From contig DGXM01000152.1 of assembly GCA_002396325.1 (NCBI GenBank), positions 1-5,013 on the forward strand: a stretch of 5,013 nucleotides of DNA. The letters run 5' to 3'. The notes under the pieces were generated by a model. It made no database searches. It was not told where the DNA came from and saw only the letters and a program-made list of their open reading frames with translations. Each line of letters starts with the position of its first letter. The stretch's first letter is position 1. The stretch comes from Treponema sp. UBA4232. Its GTDB lineage: Bacteria; Spirochaetota; Spirochaetia; Treponematales; Treponemataceae. A program made the translations under genes and the position numbers. Below, piece after piece: positions 1-5,013 of this stretch.

Positions 1-957
1 GTTTGGCCGTCGCAGGCTGCAATTCACGCAGGCATGAAAAATGTCGTGAACGCAATTCCCGACAACTGGCCTATGGCCCTTCATCTTTCCGAAGGTGCTC
101 TTCATACCGTGCAGACTCCGAATGCCTATTTCGGTTACAGGACTTTAAGCGGATTCGACCCGAAAAAAGTTTTAAAGCCGATGCCGAAAGATTCGATTGT
201 CTACACAGGTCATTACATCGATCACGAGATGGTTGTGAATATTGAAAATGACAATGCCTCGAGAATAGACCGTCTTACTTCAAAGAAGCCTGTGCGTTTT
301 CTTCTTACGATTGGAGGTGCCGGTGCGCAGGGCGATTATTTTGCAGGCCTCATTAAAACCCTCGTGCCTTACATAAAGGAAAACAAAGCCGCTCTTTATC
401 TGAATATCGGTGACTATGCTTCCGTTTGGGATATGTTCAAGGCAAAGATTCCTGGCATAGAAAATATTTCACAGTTGCATTTCGACGACTGGTCATACAC
501 AAATGATTTTGCAAAAAAGGCGCTTTCAGACAAAGATGCTTCCACTGAAGTTTCCCGCGCAATTCATGTGTTTTGCCACAAAGATATTTTCGCCGCAGTC
601 TATGCCACAAATCTTCTTATGAGAGCCTGTGATATTCTTATAACAAAGCCTTCCGAACTTGCGTTTTATCCTGTTCCCAAACTGATGATTCAGCATCTCG
701 GCGGTCACGAAAGATGGGGCGCAATAAGAGCGGCGGAAGTAGGGGACGGAACTCCCGAGTGTTTTGATTTGGCCCATGCAGAAAGCCTGATTGAGCAGTT
801 TATTACAACACCTGATTTGGTCGTGAATATGTGCAATGCAATTATCTCGGCAAAAAAAGCCGGAATATACAACGGTGCCTATCATGCGGTTGAACTTGCT
901 GTAGGTCTTACCGATGTTGACGGAAACGGCTCGAGGTATGTGTATGCAGGCCGCTGA
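1..957 (+). CDS. GT-B-fold glycosyltransferase-like protein (MurG/MGDG-synthase-like), 3' part
   Basis: The frame is open from base 1 to the TGA at 955-957, giving 318 visible residues, and the true start lies upstream. The ATG at 34 has no good ribosome binding site, and the codons before it (reading VWPSQAAIHAG) look like continuing protein. What is seen: a stretch AIPDNWPMALHL near residues 19-30, a glycine-rich turn LLTIGGAGAQG near 101-111, then CDILITKPSELAFYPVP near 210-226 and GGHERWGAIRAAEVGDGT near 234-251. A glycine-rich loop followed by an ITKP segment and an E/Q-rich acceptor or nucleotide-sugar loop is the order seen in the C-terminal domain of MurG and monogalactosyldiacylglycerol synthases. 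The function is therefore probably sugar transfer from a nucleotide sugar, at the cytosolic face of the membrane or in the cytosol. The usual KPG is KPS here, so the donor, acceptor and even activity are unknown. It is the first visible gene of an operon with the TetR and GPH genes. The fold is fairly likely; the exact role is not assigned. Confidence 0.6.
   Translation, partial: VWPSQAAIHAGMKNVVNAIPDNWPMALHLSEGALHTVQTPNAYFGYRTLSGFDPKKVLKPMPKDSIVYTGHYIDHEMVVNIENDNASRIDRLTSKKPVRFLLTIGGAGAQGDYFAGLIKTLVPYIKENKAALYLNIGDYASVWDMFKAKIPGIENISQLHFDDWSYTNDFAKKALSDKDASTEVSRAIHVFCHKDIFAAVYATNLLMRACDILITKPSELAFYPVPKLMIQHLGGHERWGAIRAAEVGDGTPECFDLAHAESLIEQFITTPDLVVNMCNAIISAKKAGIYNGAYHAVELAVGLTDVDGNGSRYVYAGR
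933..936 (+). promoter_or_regulatory. Ribosome binding site choosing the TetR start
   Basis: GAGG ends 7 nt before the ATG at 944, a normal spacing. The same motif is only 1 nt from the ATG at 938 and lies downstream of the ATG at 914. A second purine stretch, AGGAG at 975-979, directly abuts the in-frame ATG at 980 and is too close to serve it. This favours 944 as the start and places initiation inside the last codons of the upstream gene, as in translational coupling. Confidence 0.5.
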
Positions 958-1627
958 AAAACGCCGTCTTGAACAGGAGATGCTTAAAGCCGAAAGAATA
1001 AGGCACATAATCGAATGTTCCTTCGGTCTTTTTGCAGACAAGGGTATCGAGACAATCAGCATGAACGAAATAGCGAATCAGGCGGAAATAGGAGTTGCCT
1101 CGCTGTACAGGTATTTTTCCACAAAAGAGGATTTGGCAATCGAAGCGGCAATCTATGCGTGGAAAATTGAAGAGGGCCTTTTTAACAAAGCGTTTTCATT
1201 TGAAGGCTATGATGATTTGAACGGTTATGATCAGCTTTCATCGATGCTTGACATTTTTACCGATGCCCTTGCGACGCAGAGTTTGTTTTTCCGTTTCGTG
1301 AATTATTTCGACGCATTCATAAAACGCGAAAAAGTGAGTCCCGGACGTCTTATAAAATATGAGGAGGCAATCACAGGCTTGAAAGATATTGTGGTCTGCG
1401 CCATAAAAAAAGGCCGCAAAGACGGATCCATATCTTTCGGAGGAAAAAAAGATTCGGAGCTTGCAAAGGCTTCGGATGATGAGATTTATTTTACAGTGAT
1501 GCATTCACTTTTCAGTCTGGCGCAGAAACTGTCGTTGTCTGGTGAAATGCTTAATATGAATATGGAAGTGAGACCTGAAAAACAGATGAATCTTGCCATC
1601 AGATTTTTTCTTGAAGCACTTAAATAG
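944..1627 (+). CDS. TetR/AcrR-family transcriptional regulator
   Basis: Predicted 227-residue cytosolic DNA-binding repressor, within the usual TetR size of about 190-230. The N-terminal domain is clear: a first helix near residues 16-33 (IIECSFGLFADKG), then the helix-turn-helix near 38-61 with ISMNEIANQAEIGVASLYRYFSTKEDL, the family's hallmark LYRYF.(S/T)KE(D/E)L pattern. The rest is a helical ligand-binding and dimerisation domain with no recognisable ligand signature (FFRFVNYFDAFI near 119-130). The start at 944 is chosen from ribosome binding site spacing; ATGs at 914 and 938 are in frame and would add 10 or 2 residues. The gene overlaps the GT-like gene by 14 bp and stops 18 bp before the GPH symporter, so all three are probably cotranscribed. 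By family habit it would repress its own operon, whose promoter is outside the window; no operator palindrome was noticed between the genes. The inducer is unknown, possibly a substrate of the neighbouring transporter. Confidence 0.9.
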   Translation: MQAAEKRRLEQEMLKAERIRHIIECSFGLFADKGIETISMNEIANQAEIGVASLYRYFSTKEDLAIEAAIYAWKIEEGLFNKAFSFEGYDDLNGYDQLSSMLDIFTDALATQSLFFRFVNYFDAFIKREKVSPGRLIKYEEAITGLKDIVVCAIKKGRKDGSISFGGKKDSELAKASDDEIYFTVMHSLFSLAQKLSLSGEMLNMNMEVRPEKQMNLAIRFFLEALK

Positions 1628-1633
1628 AATGAA

Positions 1634-1638
1634 GGAGG
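1634..1638 (+). promoter_or_regulatory. Strong ribosome binding site of the GPH symporter
   Basis: GGAGG lies 7 nt before the ATG at 1646, inside the 18-bp gap after the TetR stop. It is the best Shine-Dalgarno match in the window and fixes the symporter start. It suggests the transporter is translated independently and more strongly than the upstream regulator. Confidence 0.85.
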
Positions 1639-1645
1639 AAACCGT

Positions 1646-3067
1646 ATGAAATCTTTGAGTAAAGGGAAGACATGGCTTTTTGCCGTGGGACAATTCGGAT
1701 GGGCACTGCTTTCCGGTTTGATTGGAAGCTGGCTTGTGAGTTTTTATCTGCCGAGTGCGGAGTCGATTGCTGCGGGACAAAAAATATTCATTCCTCAGGG
1801 CAGAGTGATTTTGGGCTTTCTTACAGTGATTGGTGGAGTTACTGCTCTGGGAAGAATCTTTGATGCCATTACCGATCCGTTGATTGCATCTTTGTCGGAC
1901 AAATGCAAATCGAAAAGCGGAAGACGCATTCCGTTTATGAAATGGGCGGCTCTTCCTCTTGCTGTTACCACGGTTCTGGTTTTCTGCGCACCTTTTGATG
2001 CAGACGCAAAATCCGGTTCCTGGCTCAATTCATTATGGGTTTGCCTTACTGTTCTTGCCTACTATTTCTTAATCACAATGTACTGCACTCCCTACACGGC
2101 ATTGTATTCTGAAATCACCCACTCCGAAAAAGAAAGGATGCTGGCATCATCTGCAATTTCACTCACCTTCATCCTTGGCACGGGAATCGGATATCTTGGG
2201 CCTGCCGTCTGGGGTGCTCTTACTCCAGTGTTCGGCGACAGAGTGCTTGCAATCCGGGTGACATTCGCAGCCTTTGCTGTAATCGCTCTTTTGTGTATGT
2301 ATGTCCCCGTTTTTGCAATCAAAGAAAAAGATTATGTGGACACAGTACCCAGTCAGACAACGATGATGAAATCCCTCGGCATGACATTCCGCAACAAGTC
2401 TTTCCGTGTGTTCGTCGGTTCCGATATTTTCTATTGGCTTGGTCTCACAATGTTCCAAACAGGAATTCCGTATTTCGTTACGTCTTTGATCGGCCTTCCC
2501 GAAGCGTTCCAGTCAATGTTCCTGGTGCTTATGACGGTGCTTTCCCTCGTGTTCTATCCGGGCATAAATTCCGTGACATCAAAGGTCGGAAAAAAGAAAA
2601 TGGTTGTGGCCGCATTTGTGATGTTCACAGCAGTATTCGCTTTCACTGCATTTACCGGTTTTGGAAAAAATGGAAATCTTGTGAACACTCCGTTCGGTGC
2701 GGCAACTGCGGGTCAGCTTGTTCAGGGGCTTTTGATGATTGTGTGCGGCTCTCTACCTATGGCGATTTTCGGAATTCTTCCGCAGGCTATGGTTGCAGAT
2801 TGTGCAGAGTATGACCAGAAACTTACAGGCGAAAGCAGACAGGGCATGTTCTTTGCCGCAAGAACTTTCTGCTTCAAGCTCGGACAGGCTCTTGCAATGG
2901 TGCTTTTCACTTCACTTGCGACGGTCGGTTCAAATGGATTCGGCTATCGTTTGGCCGCAATGACAGCCGCAGTTCTCTGTGCAATCGGTGGTGTGATCCT
3001 TCTTTTCTACAATGAGAAAAAAGTTTTGAGCAATCCCACTCCCGAAGAGATTGCTGCCGCCAGATGA
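1646..3067 (+). CDS. GPH-family (MelB-like) sugar:cation symporter
   Basis: 473-residue integral membrane protein of the glycoside-pentoside-hexuronide:cation symporter family within the major facilitator superfamily; length and about 12 hydrophobic segments fit. The family signature after helix II is clear: GRIFDAITDP at residues 69-78, where D73 and D77 match the cation-site aspartates of MelB (DxxxD), followed by LSDKCKSKSGRRIPFM at 83-98. Also typical are CTPYTALYSEIT at 147-158 and the second-half motif PQAMVADCAEYDQKLTGESRQGMFF at 379-403, continuing to KLGQALA at 411-417. An unusually long, polar first periplasmic loop lies near 36-52. It should import a sugar, glycoside or uronide with Na+ or H+; substrate cannot be read from sequence. 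It is the last gene of the operon behind a GT-like protein and a TetR regulator, ends in a soluble acidic tail, and is followed by two hairpins. Some GPH members export or carry other solutes, so the sugar role is a family-based inference. Confidence 0.9.
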   Translation: MKSLSKGKTWLFAVGQFGWALLSGLIGSWLVSFYLPSAESIAAGQKIFIPQGRVILGFLTVIGGVTALGRIFDAITDPLIASLSDKCKSKSGRRIPFMKWAALPLAVTTVLVFCAPFDADAKSGSWLNSLWVCLTVLAYYFLITMYCTPYTALYSEITHSEKERMLASSAISLTFILGTGIGYLGPAVWGALTPVFGDRVLAIRVTFAAFAVIALLCMYVPVFAIKEKDYVDTVPSQTTMMKSLGMTFRNKSFRVFVGSDIFYWLGLTMFQTGIPYFVTSLIGLPEAFQSMFLVLMTVLSLVFYPGINSVTSKVGKKKMVVAAFVMFTAVFAFTAFTGFGKNGNLVNTPFGAATAGQLVQGLLMIVCGSLPMAIFGILPQAMVADCAEYDQKLTGESRQGMFFAARTFCFKLGQALAMVLFTSLATVGSNGFGYRLAAMTAAVLCAIGGVILLFYNEKKVLSNPTPEEIAAAR

Positions 3068-3083
3068 TTCTAAAGGAAAGTGC

Positions 3084-3120
3084 ATCTCGAAAAACTTGCT
3101 TTCGGTAACTTTTTCGAGGT
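3084..3120. other. Hairpin just after the GPH symporter gene
   Basis: An inverted repeat starts 17 nt after the symporter stop. CTCGAAAAA (3086-3094) pairs perfectly with TTTTTCGAG (3110-3118), extended outside by T3085-G3119 and A3084-T3120 and inside, after one C-C mismatch, by T3096-A3108 and T3097-A3107. No U-run follows on either strand, so it is not a classical intrinsic terminator. It may protect the 3' end of the operon mRNA or assist the terminator that follows. Confidence 0.65.
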
Positions 3121-3141
3121 TCCAAAAAGAAATTGCAAAAT

Positions 3142-3186
3142 GCGGAACGGAGTTTAATTTTTGATCTGTTCCGCTTTTTCTTTTTT
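3142..3186. terminator. Intrinsic terminator shared by convergent genes
   Basis: GCGGAACGGA (3142-3151) pairs with TCTGTTCCGC (3165-3174): ten pairs with one G-U (3149-3167) and a 13-nt loop. On the plus strand it is followed directly by TTTTTCTTTTTT (3175-3186), a very good rho-independent terminator for the GT-like/TetR/GPH operon. On the minus strand the same stem is followed, after one base, by TTTT (3140-3137) and a U-rich stretch, so it probably also stops MATE transcription. The right arm and the plus-strand T-run lie inside the MATE coding region, and the MATE stop codon (3154-3156) is in the loop. Confidence 0.85.
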
Positions 3187-4551
3187 GTTCTTCAGCCATT
3201 TTCCTGAAAAATAAAAAATCCAGAAGGCAATGCTTGTTGCAATCCAGGTGATTGGGTAGCAGGCCAGTACCGTGAAAAGACTTCTGTGGAATGGGACTGC
3301 AATGAAAATCCACAAAAGTCTGAGCCCGCACACACCGAACACTGTTATAATCATCGGCTCGAAACTCACGCCGCATCCACGGATTGTTCCACTCAGGATT
3401 TCTATTGAAATGTATGTGAGCCAGAAAGGCATGAGAAAGAGGAGAATTGAAGTTCCTTTTTTTATGACTGACGGGTCTGTTGCAAAGAGTTTGAAAATGG
3501 GTGTGTTGAAAATCCTGAACAGAATGCACATTGCGATTGTGGTTCCTGTCGCCATTGCAAGTGTAATCCACACGGCTTTTTTTATGCGCTCCATTTTTCC
3601 TGCTCCGTAATTTTGTCCCGAGAAAGTCGTGATGGCAATTCCAAAGGCACTTACCGTCATCCAGAAGATTGCATCTATTTTTCCGAATGCCGCCCATGCC
3701 GCCGCAGTGTCCGTTCCGAAGGAATTGATGTTCGTCTGAATTATCAGGTTGCTGATTGTGTAAAGACTTGACTGAATCCCGGCGGGAAAACCGATTTTCA
3801 GAATTACTGAAAGAATATGCGGTGTGTGCTTTATGTTTTTTATGCTCACTTTATAATCGCTGTTCCGTCTTGTAAGAATCAAAAGGACAATCAGTGCGCT
3901 TTCAATCTGGCATATTCCGGTTGCAATGGCGACTCCGCTTACACCCATCCCCAGTTTTACAACAAAAAGCAAATCGAGGAATATGTTTGTGAAGCAGCCT
4001 GCAATCAGAACCAAAAGGGGAGAAAGAGAATCTCCCACTGCGCGAAGTATTCCAGACCCCATATTGTAAATGAAAAGCGGAATCATTGCACAGAAATAAA
4101 TGCGCAGATAAATCAAAGAGCCGTTGAATACATCTTCGGGTGTTTTTGTCACTTTTAGAATCGGGTAGGCAAGTGAAATGCCGGCGATGGTCATAATGAG
4201 TCCACCTGAAATGCTCATTGCAAGTGCTGTGTGAACCGAGCGAGAAAGCTCCGTTTTGTTTTTGGAACCATAGAACTGCGAGATTGTTACTCCGGCTCCG
4301 CTGGAAAGTCCCATGAAAAATCCAACGATAAGATTTACGAAAACAGAACTTCCTCCACCTACTGCTGCGAGTGCCTGTTTTCCGACAAAGCGACCCACGA
4401 TGATTGCGTCAATCGTATTGTAGAGCTGTTGGAAAAATGTGCCGAACAGAATCGGAAAGAAAAACATAAGCAGTGATTTTGTTATGCTTCCTTCCGTAAT
4501 GGTCTGAGGATGCTGTTTCAAGTTCCGTAATCTGAATGATTGTGATTTCAT
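3154..4551 (-). CDS. MATE-family efflux transporter (Na+/H+ antiporter)
   Basis: Predicted 465-residue inner-membrane protein with about 12 hydrophobic helices in two repeated halves, matching the usual 440-480 of the multidrug and toxic compound extrusion family. Family features seen: TEGSITKSLLMFFFPILFGT near residues 19-38, then QQLYNTIDAIIVGRFVG near 41-57, LAAVGGGSSVF near 61-71, GAGVTISQFYG near 86-95, GSGILRAVGDSLSPL near 165-179, and in the second half FPAGIQSSLYTISNLIIQTNINSFG near 255-279 and TTFSGQNYGAG near 308-318. The C-terminus is a short lysine-rich cytoplasmic tail. It would export cationic drugs, dyes or metabolites using Na+ or H+; substrate unknown. The ATG at 4551 is preferred because the likely promoter starts transcription about there; an in-frame GTG at 4569 would lie upstream of the expected transcript start. 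No Shine-Dalgarno stands at a normal distance before 4551. The gene stands alone, convergent to the GPH operon. Confidence 0.92.
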   Translation of the reverse strand: MKSQSFRLRNLKQHPQTITEGSITKSLLMFFFPILFGTFFQQLYNTIDAIIVGRFVGKQALAAVGGGSSVFVNLIVGFFMGLSSGAGVTISQFYGSKNKTELSRSVHTALAMSISGGLIMTIAGISLAYPILKVTKTPEDVFNGSLIYLRIYFCAMIPLFIYNMGSGILRAVGDSLSPLLVLIAGCFTNIFLDLLFVVKLGMGVSGVAIATGICQIESALIVLLILTRRNSDYKVSIKNIKHTPHILSVILKIGFPAGIQSSLYTISNLIIQTNINSFGTDTAAAWAAFGKIDAIFWMTVSAFGIAITTFSGQNYGAGKMERIKKAVWITLAMATGTTIAMCILFRIFNTPIFKLFATDPSVIKKGTSILLFLMPFWLTYISIEILSGTIRGCGVSFEPMIITVFGVCGLRLLWIFIAVPFHRSLFTVLACYPITWIATSIAFWIFYFSGKWLKNKKEKAEQIKN

Positions 4552-4559
4552 TTTAGAGA

Positions 4560-4588
4560 AATATATCACCTTGCGGTTTGAGTTTCAA
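4560..4588 (-). promoter_or_regulatory. Sigma-70-type promoter of the MATE gene
   Basis: Reading the minus strand, TTGAAA (4588-4583) and TATATT (4565-4560) are separated by exactly 17 bp, each one mismatch from the consensus hexamers. The transcription start expected about 7 nt beyond the -10 box falls near 4553, only about 2 nt before the MATE ATG at 4551. This argues against the GTG at 4569 as start and predicts an almost leaderless mRNA. Confidence 0.65.
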
Positions 4589-4649
4589 GTTGAATGAAAG
4601 ACTTGTCTGATTTTTTGGAAGCGGCTGTCCGACAAATCCGTTGCATAGC

Positions 4650-4695
4650 GTTATCCCATGCCTGCCACCACCGTCATCCCGTGCCTGCTACTACC
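4650..4695 (+). repeat. Two tandem 23-bp half-units, first pair
   Basis: Units at 4650-4672 and 4673-4695, each beginning GTyATCCCrTGCCTGC and ending yACyACC. They adjoin each other and the first long element with no gap. The first half resembles the left arm of the long element's core, but the pairing right arm is replaced by a CCACCACC-like tail, so no long hairpin can form. The 61 bases between the MATE promoter and this point (4589-4649) hold nothing I can identify. Confidence 0.8.
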
Positions 4696-4759
4696 GTCAT
4701 CCCGAACTTGATTCGGGATCCCCTTTGTACGGGAGATGCTGAAACAAGTTCAGCATGAC
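4696..4759. repeat. Structured intergenic repeat, copy 1 (64 bp)
   Basis: The element starts GTCAT and ends ATGAC. It contains hairpin one, ATCCCGAA (4699-4706) with TTCGGGAT (4712-4719) around a 5-nt loop, and a distal hairpin, ATGCTGAA (4736-4743) with TTCAGCAT (4749-4756), also around a 5-nt loop. A weaker middle stem, ATCCC (4718-4722) with GAGAT (4733-4737), has one C-A mismatch. It is a REP/MITE-like non-coding element; no transposase is nearby. An 11-nt spacer (4760-4770) separates it from the next half-unit pair. Confidence 0.85.
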
Positions 4760-4770
4760 GATACTTATCA

Positions 4771-4816
4771 GTCATCCCGAACCTGCCACCACCGTCATTC
4801 CGTGCCTGCTGCCACT
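4771..4816 (+). repeat. Two tandem 23-bp half-units, second pair
   Basis: Units at 4771-4793 and 4794-4816. Each differs at 4 of 23 positions from the corresponding unit of the first pair. The unit at 4771 begins GTCATCCCGAAC, like the left arm of the long element, before turning into the CTGCCACCACC tail, which links the half-units to the full element in origin. The pair again abuts a long element directly. Confidence 0.8.
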
Positions 4817-4891
4817 GTCATCCCGAACTTGATTCGGGATCCCCTTTGCACGAGGGATGTCACACGGATTCGAAATTGCTGACGCAATTTC
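4817..4891. repeat. Structured intergenic repeat, copy 2, with a different distal hairpin
   Basis: The first 25 bp (4817-4841) are identical to the other two copies and carry the ATCCCGAA/TTCGGGAT hairpin. The middle stem is perfect here: ATCCC (4839-4843) with GGGAT (4854-4858), 10-nt loop. After GATGTCAC the sequence departs from copies 1 and 3: there is no TTCAGCAT arm and no ATGAC end. Instead GAAATTGC (4872-4879) pairs with GCAATTTC (4884-4891) across a 4-nt loop. Whether this last hairpin belongs to the element is inferred; the right boundary is uncertain. The 32 bases after it (4892-4923) show nothing recognisable. Confidence 0.7.
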
Positions 4892-4923
4892 CTTCAAAGA
4901 AGATGGTTATTGTTGGGTTTTAG

Positions 4924-5002
4924 GTCATCCCGAACTTGATTCGGGATCTCCTTTTCACAAGAGATGCTGAATTCGGTTGCATGCAACCACGTTCAGCATG
5001 AC
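4924..5002. repeat. Structured intergenic repeat, copy 3 (79 bp) with nested palindrome
   Basis: The copy starts GTCAT and ends ATGAC, with the same 25-bp core (4924-4948). The middle stem is ATCTC (4946-4950) with GAGAT (4961-4965), 10-nt loop. The distal hairpin keeps the arms ATGCTGAA (4964-4971) and TTCAGCAT (4992-4999), but its 5-nt loop is replaced by 20 nt holding the perfect palindrome GGTTGCATGCAACC (4975-4988). The window ends GTC at 5011-5013, which could begin another unit, but three bases prove nothing. Confidence 0.85.
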
Positions 5003-5013
5003 ATTCTGCTGTC

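Noticed and set aside
526..1062. 178-codon minus-strand open frame
   Set aside because: It lies antisense to the GT-like gene and the TetR start, gives a cysteine- and arginine-rich product with no family pattern, and its region is explained by the plus-strand proteins.
2293..2814. 173-codon plus-strand open frame inside the GPH gene
   Set aside because: It is a +1-type shadow of the symporter; the GPH motifs continue unbroken in the main frame, so there is no frameshift to explain.
2930..3697. 255-codon minus-strand open frame
   Set aside because: It spans the GPH 3' end, the terminator and the MATE 3' part in another frame; its His/Asn/Arg-rich product is typical of an out-of-frame reading of membrane-protein genes.
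3817..4158. Plus-strand open frames opposite the MATE gene (also 3272-3610 and 4231-4476)
   Set aside because: They are antisense to strongly conserved MATE sequence, have no ribosome binding sites I can support, and show compositions expected from the complement of hydrophobic codons.
4549..4569. GTG at 4569 as the MATE start
   Set aside because: It overlaps the spacer of the likely promoter and would lie upstream of the predicted transcript start; the six extra residues are not recognisable as part of the family.
4859..4923. Possible small gene or tRNA in the gap after repeat copy 2
   Set aside because: No start codon with a ribosome binding site and no cloverleaf pattern was found; only the 8-bp hairpin at 4872-4891 stands out.
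4650..5002. CRISPR array suggested by regularly repeated 23-25-bp units
   Set aside because: Units are directly adjacent or separated by irregular gaps (0, 11 and tens of bases), there are no unique spacers of constant length, and no cas gene is visible. The layout fits palindromic intergenic repeats.

Overview
The window looks like chromosomal DNA from a host-associated, fermentative bacterium, most plausibly a gut or oral Treponema-type spirochaete. That call rests on moderate GC, AT-rich intergenic hairpins, a sugar-type GPH symporter, a MATE pump and dispersed GTCATCCCGAA...TTCGGGAT palindromes. It is an inference from overall style; no marker gene is present.

Left half, plus strand (1-3067): three genes packed as one operon that enters from outside the window. 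The first is the 3' end of a GT-B-fold, MurG/MGDG-synthase-like protein. A TetR-family regulator overlaps its end by 14 bp, and 18 bp further on is a GPH-family (MelB-like) cation:sugar symporter. The order suggests a regulated unit joining glycan or glycolipid chemistry to sugar uptake, with the TetR protein probably controlling a promoter off the left edge. The operon ends in a hairpin (3084-3120) and then a strong intrinsic terminator (3142-3186).

Right half, minus strand (3154-4551): a MATE-family multidrug/cation antiporter converges on the operon. The two transcription units share the terminator, and the MATE stop codon lies in the hairpin loop. A near-consensus promoter (TTGAAA, 17 bp, TATATT at 4588-4560) sits so close to the MATE ATG that the mRNA is predicted to be almost leaderless.

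Right edge (4589-5013): no gene is visible. The region holds a cluster of structured repeats: three copies with an identical 25-bp hairpin core, two of which carry a second 8-bp stem and matching GTCAT/ATGAC ends, plus four 23-bp half-units. The block of two half-units plus core is duplicated with a period of 121 bp. A middle stem shows compensatory change between copies, and one copy has an extra palindrome nested in its distal loop. This is the least ordinary part of the window.
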